This document shows, piece after piece, positions 34,941-42,905 of a DNA stretch of 64,000 bases. Made by a program: the position numbers and the translations under genes. Origin of the DNA: an uncultured Massilia sp. Its GTDB lineage: Bacteria; Pseudomonadota; Gammaproteobacteria; Burkholderiales; Burkholderiaceae. The stretch lies in NCBI GenBank assembly GCA_946481275.1, contig CAMLMV010000001.1:1-64000 (forward strand). Direction: 5' to 3'. Position 1 is the first letter of the stretch, and each line of letters begins with the position of its first letter. A model generated the notes under the pieces. It saw only the letters and a program-made list of their open reading frames with translations. It searched no databases and was not told the DNA's origin.

Positions 34941-35660
34941 ATGAACACGCTGATCGAACAGATTCTCGAAGCCCACGGCGGCCTGGCCCGCTGGAAGTCG
35001 TACGACCGCCTGTCGGCCCACCTGAGCCAGGGCGGCATCCTGTGGCCGCTGAAAGGACATGGCGGCAAGCTGGACGAAGTCGACGTCCAGATCGACCTCA
35101 AGCAACAGTGGACGTCGCACGCCCCATTCGGTGCGGCGGACCGGCGCACGTCCGTCACGCCGCGGCGGGCCGTCATCGAGACGGCGGACGGCACCGTGCT
35201 CGACGCGCTGGACGATCCGCGCGCGTCGTTCGCCGGCTTCGGCCTCGAGACGCCATGGTCCGACCTCCAACTGGCGTACTTCGTCGGCTATGCGATGTGG
35301 AACTATCTCACGTTGCCGTTCGCCTTCGCGGAACCCGGTTTCGCGTTCGAGGAACTGCCGGCATGGGAAGAAAACGGCGAGCGGTGGCGCCGCCTGCAGG
35401 TGACGTATCCAGACACGATCGCCACGCACAGCCGCGTGCAGACGTTCTACGTCGGCGCCGATTCCAGGCTGCGCCGCCACGACTACGACGTCGACATCAA
35501 CGGCGGCACGCCGGCCGTGCACTATTTCTCGGATTACGCGACGGTCGACGGCGTCAACCTGCCGACCCGCCACCTGATCCATGTGCGCAACCCGGACGGC
35601 GGACACGCCACGGAGCCGCTCGTCGTGTCCATCGTCGTCAGCGACGTCCGTTTCGGCTGA
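34941..35660 (+). CDS. conserved protein of unknown function (beta-rich)
   Basis: 239 residues without signal peptide or membrane segment. It starts MNTLIEQILEAHGGLARW, then runs of amphipathic beta strands as in LolA/LppX-like half-barrels, but a family name is not certain. ATG follows AAGGAAAACACG, 23 bp after the chimeric ORF and six bases ahead of a LuxR regulator gene, so it may be the surviving neighbour of the lost oxidoreductase operon or belong with the regulator. Confidence 0.65.
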   Translation: MNTLIEQILEAHGGLARWKSYDRLSAHLSQGGILWPLKGHGGKLDEVDVQIDLKQQWTSHAPFGAADRRTSVTPRRAVIETADGTVLDALDDPRASFAGFGLETPWSDLQLAYFVGYAMWNYLTLPFAFAEPGFAFEELPAWEENGERWRRLQVTYPDTIATHSRVQTFYVGADSRLRRHDYDVDINGGTPAVHYFSDYATVDGVNLPTRHLIHVRNPDGGHATEPLVVSIVVSDVRFG

Positions 35661-35665
35661 CGCGC

Positions 35666-36253
35666 ATGCAGAATCGCAGCAAGATCCACGTGATGCACGC
35701 GCGGCCGCTGATGACGGCCGGCCTCGCGGCATCCCTGCGCGACCCCGACTGGCAGGTGACGACGCACGACCTCGAGCCGGGCGCGGCGGCCGGCGCGGAC
35801 CTCGTCATCGCCGACTACGACACGGGCCTCGCCATCGCGCGCGGACCGCACGTCCTCGTCGTCACGCACCGCGACCGGGAGGCGGACGTGCTGCGCGCCT
35901 GCGAGGCGGCGGTGGCGGGGTACCTGCTCGAGGATGCCGACGCGGCGGACCTGCGGTACGCGGTGCGGCGCATCCTGACGGGCGACCGGTATTACAGCCC
36001 CGGCGTGACGAAGCATCTGGAAGCCGGCGGGTGCCGCGAGCACCTGACGAACCGCGAGACGGACGTGCTGCGCCTGCTGGCCGGCGGCCGGTGCGACAAG
36101 CAGATCGCGCGCGACCTGGGCATCGGCGTCGGCACCGTGCGCTGGCATTTGCGCAACCTGATGGGCAAGCTGGGCGTGTCGGCGCGGCTGCAGGCTGTCG
36201 TCGTGGCGGCGCAGCGGGGCATCGTCGGTATCGATGGCGTGGTGCCCGGTTGA
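35666..36253 (+). CDS. LuxR-type response regulator (NarL/FixJ-like)
   Basis: 195 residues. The N-terminal receiver-like domain (about 7-120) retains an acidic site in VIADYD and a late GYLLEDADAADLRYAVRRIL stretch but is short and may not be phosphorylated. The C-terminal LuxR helix-turn-helix (about 128-185) is intact: LTNRETDVLRLLAGGRCDKQIARDL, GTVRWHLRNLMGKLGV. No histidine kinase gene is adjacent. ATG 35666 follows the preceding stop by five bases, so coupling is likely. The target is unknown. Confidence 0.8.
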   Translation: MQNRSKIHVMHARPLMTAGLAASLRDPDWQVTTHDLEPGAAAGADLVIADYDTGLAIARGPHVLVVTHRDREADVLRACEAAVAGYLLEDADAADLRYAVRRILTGDRYYSPGVTKHLEAGGCREHLTNRETDVLRLLAGGRCDKQIARDLGIGVGTVRWHLRNLMGKLGVSARLQAVVVAAQRGIVGIDGVVPG

Positions 36254-36255
36254 CT

Positions 36256-36285
36256 GTAAAGGAAGGTAAAGAAGGGTAAAAGAGT
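36256..36285 (+). repeat. three GTAAA repeats with 10-bp period
   Basis: GTAAA occurs at 36256, 36266 and 36276 within three imperfect decamers (GTAAAGGAAG, GTAAAGAAGG, GTAAAAGAGT), directly after the LuxR stop and 67 bp before the GT9 start. A spacing of one helical turn suits a protein binding one face of DNA. It may also be a purine-rich chance repeat. Confidence 0.4.
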
Positions 36286-36351
36286 TTTATTCGCCGCACA
36301 TGGCGCGCGCCGTCCTGCGCATAATTCAGGCAACCCTGCCAGGAAAGGACG

Positions 36352-37554
36352 ATGGTGAATACAGCGCGCGCAGATGCCGGCACGATGCCGGTCCGCCCCG
36401 CCCGGGAGGCGGCACGATCCACGACGACGGCGGACAGCCCGCTCGTGCCGGCCCACGTGCTGGCGCGCGCCGACCGCATCCTGTTCGTCACCCACCTCGC
36501 CATTGGCGATTTCACTTACCTGCAGGCGTGCCTGCGCGCGTTCGCCCGCGCCTGGCCGCACGTGCGCATCCACGTGTGGGTCGACGAACGGCGCCGCACG
36601 GCCGATCCGGCCGCGTGGCCGCACCTCCGCCGGTACGCCCTGTACGACTGGCTCGCGGCCTGCCCGTGGATCGACAAGGTCTACGACAGCACCTACAGCC
36701 CGGCCGCGTTCGCGCAGTCCGTCGCCGAGGCGCGGGCGGAGCACTATCCGGTCGTCGCGTCGCTGGCCGTCGTCGACTGCCACCGCTATGCGCGGCTGGC
36801 GCGCCGCATCAGCCCGCGCGGCTTCGTCGTCGGCCTGGCGAAACCCGCCGAGCGCCTGCTGCAGGTGCCGTCGCGCTGGGCCGGCTACCGCAAGCTGGAC
36901 GCGACGCTTCCCGTGTACGGTCCCGCGGAGGCGGCGTGCCGGCACATCAGCGACATCTACGCCGGCTGGTTCGCCCGCTGCTTCGGCGTGGACGTGCCGC
37001 CGGCCGCGCGCGTACCGCGGCTGGACATTCCCGAGCGCTGGGTACGCAGCGCGCACGCGCAGTTCGCGGCCTGGGGCTGCACGGTGGGCAAACCGGTCGT
37101 ATTCGTGAACGCGTATTCGAAATCGCCGGACCGCACGTGGCCCCTGGAGCGCGTGGCCGCGCTGGCGCGCTCGCTGAAAAGCCGGCTCGCGTGGCGCGGC
37201 GTGACCGTCGTCGTCAACGTCGTCCCGGAAGCGCTGGAGGAAGCGCGCCGGCTGTTCGAAGGGCGGCCCGACCCGGACCTGGCGCACGTGCGGCTGTTCA
37301 GCGCCGACGAGCACTTCTTCCAGCTGCCGGCCGTGATGCGCCTGTGCAGCCTCGTGATCTCGGTGGAGACGGCCGTGATGCACCTGGCGAACGCGGTGGG
37401 CGTGCCGGTCGTCGCGCTGATGCGCCGCAACCACCCGGAATGGGCGCCGATCGACCGTGCCCGCAGCACCGTGATCATGGTGCCGGAACCGGACGACTGG
37501 GTCACGCGCGTCGGCGTGGACGAGGTGCTGGCCGCGGTGGACGGCAGGGTTTAA
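36352..37554 (+). CDS. GT9-family (heptosyltransferase-like) glycosyltransferase
   Basis: 400 residues. Two Rossmann-like lobes of a GT-B fold; ILFVTHLAIGDFTYLQACLRAF at about 43-65 is the family's N-terminal motif, and FQLPAVMRLCSLVISVETAVMHLANAVGVPVVAL near 330-365 is the conserved GT9 donor-site region (D/E-T-A-x-M-H). GT9 enzymes add heptose or related sugars to the lipopolysaccharide core at the inner membrane. The first 35 residues are a Thr/Ala-rich extension. No other LPS gene is near. ATG follows AGGAAAGG. Confidence 0.85.
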   Translation: MVNTARADAGTMPVRPAREAARSTTTADSPLVPAHVLARADRILFVTHLAIGDFTYLQACLRAFARAWPHVRIHVWVDERRRTADPAAWPHLRRYALYDWLAACPWIDKVYDSTYSPAAFAQSVAEARAEHYPVVASLAVVDCHRYARLARRISPRGFVVGLAKPAERLLQVPSRWAGYRKLDATLPVYGPAEAACRHISDIYAGWFARCFGVDVPPAARVPRLDIPERWVRSAHAQFAAWGCTVGKPVVFVNAYSKSPDRTWPLERVAALARSLKSRLAWRGVTVVVNVVPEALEEARRLFEGRPDPDLAHVRLFSADEHFFQLPAVMRLCSLVISVETAVMHLANAVGVPVVALMRRNHPEWAPIDRARSTVIMVPEPDDWVTRVGVDEVLAAVDGRV

Positions 37555-37937
37555 GACGCGTCGGTCTCGGGAGCCGGTTCCTCGAACGACAGGCGGTTGT
37601 GCGACGGATCGCGGATCGTCATTTCGCGGGTCGCCCACGGCATCGTCTGGATGTGCGGGCGCGAATACTTGAACGACTTGGCCAGCAGCGTGGCCTGGTA
37701 GCCGTCGAGGTCGCGCACGGCGATGCGGATCGACGCGCCCGGGCTGCCGTCGCCGTAGTGCTCGGACAGGTGCAGCACGCAGTCGCCCAGCGACACCTGC
37801 ATGTAGACGGGGAAGTCGCCGCCTTCGAAGCGGTGTTCCCAGTCGAGTTTGAAGCCGAGGAAGTCGATATAGAATTCGCGCGCCTTCGCTTCGTCGAAGA
37901 TGCGCAGGACCGGGGTGACGCGGGACAGGGTGTACAT
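37551..37937 (-). CDS. VOC-superfamily (glyoxalase/bleomycin-resistance-like) protein
   Basis: 128 residues with paired beta-alpha-beta-beta-beta modules: TPVLRIFDEAKAREFYIDFLGFKLDWEH, LHLSEH and MTIRDPSHNRLSFEEP. This matches the glyoxalase-superfamily group often annotated as bleomycin resistance-like. Probably cytoplasmic with a metal site (His/Glu); substrate unknown. ATG 37937 follows AAGGAGATCCC; an ATG five codons upstream is less well placed. Its end overlaps the convergent GT9 gene by four bases. Confidence 0.82.
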   Translation of the reverse strand: MYTLSRVTPVLRIFDEAKAREFYIDFLGFKLDWEHRFEGGDFPVYMQVSLGDCVLHLSEHYGDGSPGASIRIAVRDLDGYQATLLAKSFKYSRPHIQTMPWATREMTIRDPSHNRLSFEEPAPETDAS

Positions 37938-37955
37938 GGGATCTCCTTGCACGAA

Positions 37956-38201
37956 TCAGGCGCTGCCGTCCCGACCGGCCTCCGCGAGGCGCTTGCGGTG
38001 CGCCGCGCCAAGGCTCAGGTAGAGCATGACGGCCACGCCGGCGAAGCCGATGCCGGCGAGCCAGTCGAAGATCGCGCCCGAGCGCACCGCGTCGACGATG
38101 CGGGTGACGGCGACCACCAGCATCCCGGCAGGGGCGATGAAGCGTGCGTGGCGTGCGAAGAAGGACATGGCGCGGCGGGGTGGCAGTGAAACGGAAAGCA
38201 T
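37956..38201 (-). CDS. small membrane protein
   Basis: 81 residues with two hydrophobic segments (about 20-36 and 44-64) and a basic C-terminal tail. No family recognised. Start may be 38201 or 38168 (MSFFARHARF, 70 residues); neither has a clear ribosome site. 18 bp upstream of the VOC gene, so possibly co-transcribed. Confidence 0.55.
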   Translation of the reverse strand: MLSVSLPPRRAMSFFARHARFIAPAGMLVVAVTRIVDAVRSGAIFDWLAGIGFAGVAVMLYLSLGAAHRKRLAEAGRDGSA

Positions 38202-38248
38202 ACCAGATTGCCGCGCCCTGATGCTCGCACTTTCTCACACCCGCGTCG

Positions 38249-41200
38249 TCAGTACTTGTAGTTCAGCCCCAGCACGAACGAACGGCCCGAGTGCACGTAC
38301 AGCAGCGTGTCGTTGCGCTGGGTGTCGCGGCCGTAGCGCAGCGGCGTGTCGTTCAGGTTCTGGCCCTCCAGCGACACGCGCAGTTGCGGCGTGATGTTGT
38401 ACGACAGGCTCATGTCGATGTTGGTGGAGCCGTCGACCATCGTGTAGTCGTGGCCCGCCACGTCGCCCAGCACGGCGTAGATGTAGCTGGAACGGTGCGC
38501 CGCCGACACGCGCGCGCTGAACTTCGCATCCTCGTAGTACAGGGTCAGGTTGTGGGTGCGCGGCGACAGGCCCGTGAAGTCCGCCACCTGCGTCAGCTGC
38601 TCGTTGGCCGGCGTGGCCGGATTGTCCACGCGGGTGATGTACGTGATGCGCGACTTCACGCGCGTCGCGTTGGCGAGCAGGCCGAAATTGCTCCAGAAGC
38701 CGGGCAGGAAGCTGAACGGCGCCTGCAGGTTGAATTCCCAGCCCTTCAGCGGGCCGCCGGCCGTGTTGACCTTGCGGCTCACGTTGACTTCCGTCGTGGG
38801 CAGCGTCTGGCAGATCGGGGCGCCCGTCAGCGAGCAGCCGTTCAGGATCAGGAGTTCGTTCGGCAGGCCGAGGGTGTTGTACGGCACGCGCTCGTTGACG
38901 CTCTGGATGAAGCTCTTGATGTCCTTGCGGAAGTGCCCGAGCGAGACCATCGCGTTCTTCGCGTAATACCACTCGGCCTGCAGGTCGTACGTATTCGCGC
39001 GGATGGGGTCGAGGTTCGGGTTGCCGATCGAGACCGACTGCGCGATCGGCGAGACGGTGGCGTTCGGCGCGAGGTCCGTGTACTCGGGCCGCGACAGCGT
39101 CTTGCCGGCCGAGAAGCGCAGGAACACGTCCTTCGGCAGTTGTGCCGTCAGGTTGAACGCCGGCAGCCAGTCGCGGTATTTCTTCGTGCCCGTATTCGGC
39201 TGCAGCTGGCCCTGCACGTTGATCATCGCCATGGAGGTGGCCGTCGTCTCGGCACCGCGCACGCCGGCGTTGCCGCGCCACGTGATGCCGAACAGGTCGT
39301 AGTTGAAGTCGACCATGCCGTACAGCGCATTGATCTTCTCTTCCACGCGGCGGTTGGTCTGCGCCAGGTAGTTGTACTGCGAGCCCGGCACGGCGTCGCA
39401 GTGACACTCGGTGTTGACGACGCCGAGGAACTTCTGCAGGTCGACAGCCGCCCACGACGACGGCACGCCCGTGCCGCCCAGGCCGGAGCCGAAGCCGCTG
39501 ATCTGGCGCGAGATGTCGGCCATCGTCACGCCGGCCGGCAGGTTCACCGCGTTGGCACTGTTGCCGATCTCGTAGTTCGTCCAGATGTTCTTGCGGGCCG
39601 AGATGCCGAAATGGCTCGTCACGTGGTCGTTGATTTCCCAGTGTACGTTGGCGGCCTGGGTCTGCAGCTTGTTCGTCGTGTCGAGGTAACGGCCCACGAA
39701 CATGCCGCGCACGTTGCCGGCGGCGTCCTGCGGCGCGAACTGGAAGTTGGCGGGATTGCTCACGTCGATGCCGAAGTTGAGCGTCGGGACGTTGCGGTTG
39801 TCGCGGAAGTCCCACGAGAAGCCGTTCACGTTCGGCGCGTCGAACTGCACGGTGGCGCGCATCGGTTCGTTCAGGTTCGAGTTCGAGTTGCCGGCCATGA
39901 AGTCGGCCTTCACGGTGTCGCTGAACTTGTGGCTGCCCGACAGCACGTGCTGGCGGAACTTGGTCGTGTATACGTCCAGCAGGCCCTCGGTGCGCACGTC
40001 CACGCCGTTGAACTTGCCGTAGTCCCAGCTGCCGTTCTGGTCGAAGTGCGCATCCAGGATCGAGGTCTGCGGCTTGCCGTTCGAGCCCAGGTTGCGGCCG
40101 AACGAGATCGCCTCGATGTAGTTGTCGTAGCGCTTGTTAGCGAACTTGCCGTACATGAGGTCGAGATTCAGCTCGCTGTCCGCATTGCGCCACTGGTACG
40201 AGTTGGTGATGCCGGTGCGCTGGTAATCCGTCTGCGAGCGGCGGTAGCGCGGGATGCGCGGCGCGAACGCGCCCGAGCCGGCGGCCGGGTTCGCGACCGT
40301 GTCGCCGTAGTTGTCCTTGCGGCCCATGACGCTGTTGTAGGCCGTCGGGTCGGTCGCGCGCGGCATGCCGGTGCCGCACGTCGTCGCCGTGATGCCCTTG
40401 ATCGCGTCGTTGCCCGGGACCTGCGGCGTCACGCCGACCGGCGAGCAGAAGCCGCCGTCGTTGCTGGCGCTGAGCAGCTCCACGGCCTCGTAGCCTTCTT
40501 CGGTCGCGCGCCGTTTCGAGTACGCGACGGAGAGCAGGGCGCCCACCTTGCCGTAACCCGTCTCCCAGCGGTCCGACAGCAGCGCGGTCGCGCGCGGCTG
40601 CGTCTTGCCGGTGAGGGAGTTGTGGCTTTCCTGGCCGCCGATGCTGAACGTGCGGCCCTTGAAGTCGAACGGCCGCGCCGTGCGCAGGTCGACGGTGGCG
40701 CCCAGCGAGCCTTCCTCGATGTCCGCCTCCGACGTCTTGCGCACTTCGAGGCTGTTGAACAGTTCCGAGGCGAACACGGAGAAGTCGAAGCCGCGGCCGC
40801 GGTTCGTGCTGCCGTTGATGTCCGACGCTCCCGTCGCCGCCACGCCCTCGATGCCGTTGATGCGCACGCGCGTGAAGCCCGCGTTCAGGCCGCGCACGGT
40901 GATCTGCTTGCCTTCGCCGCCGTCGCCGCGCGCCAGCGCCACCCCGGGCACGCGCTGCAGCGATTCCGCGAGGTTCGCGTCGGGGAACTTGGCGATGTCC
41001 TCGGCCTTGATCACGTCGATGATGCCGTCGCTGTTCTTCTTCGTGTTCAGGGCGCTGTTCAGGCTCGCGCGAAAGCCCGTCACGACGACGACGCTGTCCG
41101 GCGACTTGCCGTCGGCCGTGGCCGTGGCGGCATCGGCGGCGGCAGTTTCCTGGCCGTGCGCGTGCAGCGACGCGAGCATGGCCAGGACGCCGACGCTGAT

Positions 41201-41266
41201 GCGGCTGCGGCGCAGGAGGAGATCAATGGGAGGATGAAAAATTCCAGGGTGTCCAGTTGGATGCAT
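38249..41266 (-). CDS. TonB-dependent outer-membrane receptor
   Basis: 1005 residues. Signal sequence with a long N region (about 1-38, ending HAHGQE), plug domain (about 60-200; VVVVTGFRASLNSAL, FPDANLAESLQRVPGVALARGDGGEGKQITVRGLNAGFTRVRINGIE in short segments) and a barrel ending SFVLGLNYKY with a terminal aromatic. It belongs to the same broad class as other proteobacterial carbohydrate receptors. The start at 41264-41266 follows GGAGACAACCTCG; a longer frame to 41308 lacks a ribosome site. Divergent from the GH28-GH35 pair over 214 bp, so import of galacturonide or galactan fragments is likely. Confidence 0.88.
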   Translation of the reverse strand: MHPTGHPGIFHPPIDLLLRRSRISVGVLAMLASLHAHGQETAAADAATATADGKSPDSVVVVTGFRASLNSALNTKKNSDGIIDVIKAEDIAKFPDANLAESLQRVPGVALARGDGGEGKQITVRGLNAGFTRVRINGIEGVAATGASDINGSTNRGRGFDFSVFASELFNSLEVRKTSEADIEEGSLGATVDLRTARPFDFKGRTFSIGGQESHNSLTGKTQPRATALLSDRWETGYGKVGALLSVAYSKRRATEEGYEAVELLSASNDGGFCSPVGVTPQVPGNDAIKGITATTCGTGMPRATDPTAYNSVMGRKDNYGDTVANPAAGSGAFAPRIPRYRRSQTDYQRTGITNSYQWRNADSELNLDLMYGKFANKRYDNYIEAISFGRNLGSNGKPQTSILDAHFDQNGSWDYGKFNGVDVRTEGLLDVYTTKFRQHVLSGSHKFSDTVKADFMAGNSNSNLNEPMRATVQFDAPNVNGFSWDFRDNRNVPTLNFGIDVSNPANFQFAPQDAAGNVRGMFVGRYLDTTNKLQTQAANVHWEINDHVTSHFGISARKNIWTNYEIGNSANAVNLPAGVTMADISRQISGFGSGLGGTGVPSSWAAVDLQKFLGVVNTECHCDAVPGSQYNYLAQTNRRVEEKINALYGMVDFNYDLFGITWRGNAGVRGAETTATSMAMINVQGQLQPNTGTKKYRDWLPAFNLTAQLPKDVFLRFSAGKTLSRPEYTDLAPNATVSPIAQSVSIGNPNLDPIRANTYDLQAEWYYAKNAMVSLGHFRKDIKSFIQSVNERVPYNTLGLPNELLILNGCSLTGAPICQTLPTTEVNVSRKVNTAGGPLKGWEFNLQAPFSFLPGFWSNFGLLANATRVKSRITYITRVDNPATPANEQLTQVADFTGLSPRTHNLTLYYEDAKFSARVSAAHRSSYIYAVLGDVAGHDYTMVDGSTNIDMSLSYNITPQLRVSLEGQNLNDTPLRYGRDTQRNDTLLYVHSGRSFVLGLNYKY

Positions 41267-41480
41267 CGAGGTTGTCTCCGTGTTGTTATCGTTGACTCGT
41301 GAGGTCATATTGACGGGGGCATGGTAGCGCCAAGCATCGCGCCGCGAACCGTCCGTCCGGCCCGATCGCGGTAATAATCACGTTGTTGAGCGCTTGCATG
41401 GCGAATCGACAACGGCGCCCGCGCAGGCGGCACAATATGCGCTCACCGCGTGCGCGGTGCACAATCAAAGGAGACGTTCA
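41267..41480. promoter_or_regulatory. divergent promoter region, TonB receptor / GH28
   Basis: The 214-bp gap carries a short perfect dyad, CACCGCG-TG-CGCGGTG, just before the GH28 ribosome site, and an AT-richer stretch near 41370-41395. No operator recurring elsewhere in the window was found. Confidence 0.3.
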
Positions 41481-42905
41481 GTGCCAAGTTCCCTCTCGCG
41501 GCGCGCGCTGCTGCGCGCCGGTGCCGCCATGCCCATGCTGGCCGGCTGCCAGGCCTTCGTGCCGAAGTCCGCCGGCACGGTGTCCCGGTCCGAAGTCCTC
41601 GTGGACGCGCCGTTCGCGATGCCCGCCATTGCCGTGCCCGATTTCTCGGCGGCGCCCCGTTTCGACATCACCGCGTTCGGGGCCGCGCACGACGACCAGG
41701 CCAGGACGGGCACCGCGCTCGCCCGCGCCATCGCCGCGGCGCATGCGGCCGGCGGCGGTGTCGTCGTCGTACCGCCGGGGACGTGGCCGACGGGGGCGAT
41801 CCACCTGAAGAGCCACGTCGCGCTGCACGTGGAGGAGGGTGCGACACTGCTGTTCTCGCCCGACCCGCGCGACTACCTGCCGGCCGTGCCGACGAGCTGG
41901 GAGGGACTGGAGTGCATGAACTACTCGCCGCTCGTCTACGCCCACGGGTGCGAGAACGTGGCGCTGACGGGGCGCGGCACGCTGCGGGCGCGGCTGGACG
42001 TGTGGAAGCAGTGGTATGCGCGGCCGCAGGCACACATGGATGCACTGGTCGCCTTGTACAACATGGCGTGCCGCGACGACGTGCCGGTCGAACGGCGCGA
42101 CATGACGGCGGGCCAGGCCAACCTGCGTCCGCATTTCATCCAGTTCAACCGCTGCCGCCACGTGCTCGTCGAGGACATCCGCATCGTCGACAGTCCGTTC
42201 TGGGTACTGCATCCCTACCTGTGCCGCGACGTCGTGATCCGCCGGGTCGACATCGCCGCGCATGGCCACAACAACGACGGCGTCGATCCCGAGATGAGCC
42301 AGGACGTGCTCATCGACCAGTGCACGTTCGACCAGGGCGACGACGCCGTGTCCGTGAAGTCCGGACGCGACCGCGACGCGTGGCGCATCGGCGTACCGGC
42401 CCGGAACATCGTCATGCGCCGCTGCCGCATCAGGAACGGCCACCAGTTGATGGCCATCGGTAGCGAGCTGTCGGGCGGCGTGGAAAACGTGTTCGTCGAC
42501 GACTGCCACTTCGATCACGCGGATTCTTCGGTCCCCAGCACCATCAACAATTTGCTGTACGTGAAGACGAACGAGCGCCGCGGCGGCTACGTGCGCAACA
42601 TACACATGACGAACGTGAGCGCTACCCGCATCAAGGGCGGCGTGCTCGCCGTCGAGACGGACGTGCTGTACCAGTGGAAGACGCTCGTGCCCACGCTGGA
42701 GCGCCGCCTCACACCCATCGAGGGCCTGTACGTGGCCGGCATCCGCGTCGAGGATGCCGGCTTCGTATGTCTCGTCAAGGGCGAGGCGGAACTGCCCGTG
42801 CGCGGCGTGCACCTGCGCGACGTGGCCGTGCGCACGGTGCGCGGGACGCCTGTCGTCACCGAGCACGTGCAAGGCTTCGACAACCGCGCGGACGTGCGGG
42901 CATGA
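41481..42905 (+). CDS. GH28-family polygalacturonase-like hydrolase
   Basis: 474 residues from GTG 41481, preceded by AAAGGAGACG. The N terminus SLSRRALLRAGAAMPMLAGC is a twin-arginine signal with a lipobox, so an exported lipoprotein is likely. The parallel beta-helix has the GH28 active-site set: NNDGVDPE (Asp266), GDDAVSVKSG (Asp287, Asp288), GHQLMAIGS (His) and TRIKGG (Arg-Ile-Lys). GH28 members are polygalacturonases, rhamnogalacturonases or exo-acting variants; the exact one is not certain. Its stop overlaps the GH35 start (ATGA). Together they would cut a galacturonide backbone and its galactose branches. Confidence 0.88.
   Translation: MPSSLSRRALLRAGAAMPMLAGCQAFVPKSAGTVSRSEVLVDAPFAMPAIAVPDFSAAPRFDITAFGAAHDDQARTGTALARAIAAAHAAGGGVVVVPPGTWPTGAIHLKSHVALHVEEGATLLFSPDPRDYLPAVPTSWEGLECMNYSPLVYAHGCENVALTGRGTLRARLDVWKQWYARPQAHMDALVALYNMACRDDVPVERRDMTAGQANLRPHFIQFNRCRHVLVEDIRIVDSPFWVLHPYLCRDVVIRRVDIAAHGHNNDGVDPEMSQDVLIDQCTFDQGDDAVSVKSGRDRDAWRIGVPARNIVMRRCRIRNGHQLMAIGSELSGGVENVFVDDCHFDHADSSVPSTINNLLYVKTNERRGGYVRNIHMTNVSATRIKGGVLAVETDVLYQWKTLVPTLERRLTPIEGLYVAGIRVEDAGFVCLVKGEAELPVRGVHLRDVAVRTVRGTPVVTEHVQGFDNRADVRA

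Noticed and set aside
38291..41302. 1003-codon plus-strand frame opposite the third TonB receptor
   Set aside because: Shadow of the receptor gene; no recognisable domain.
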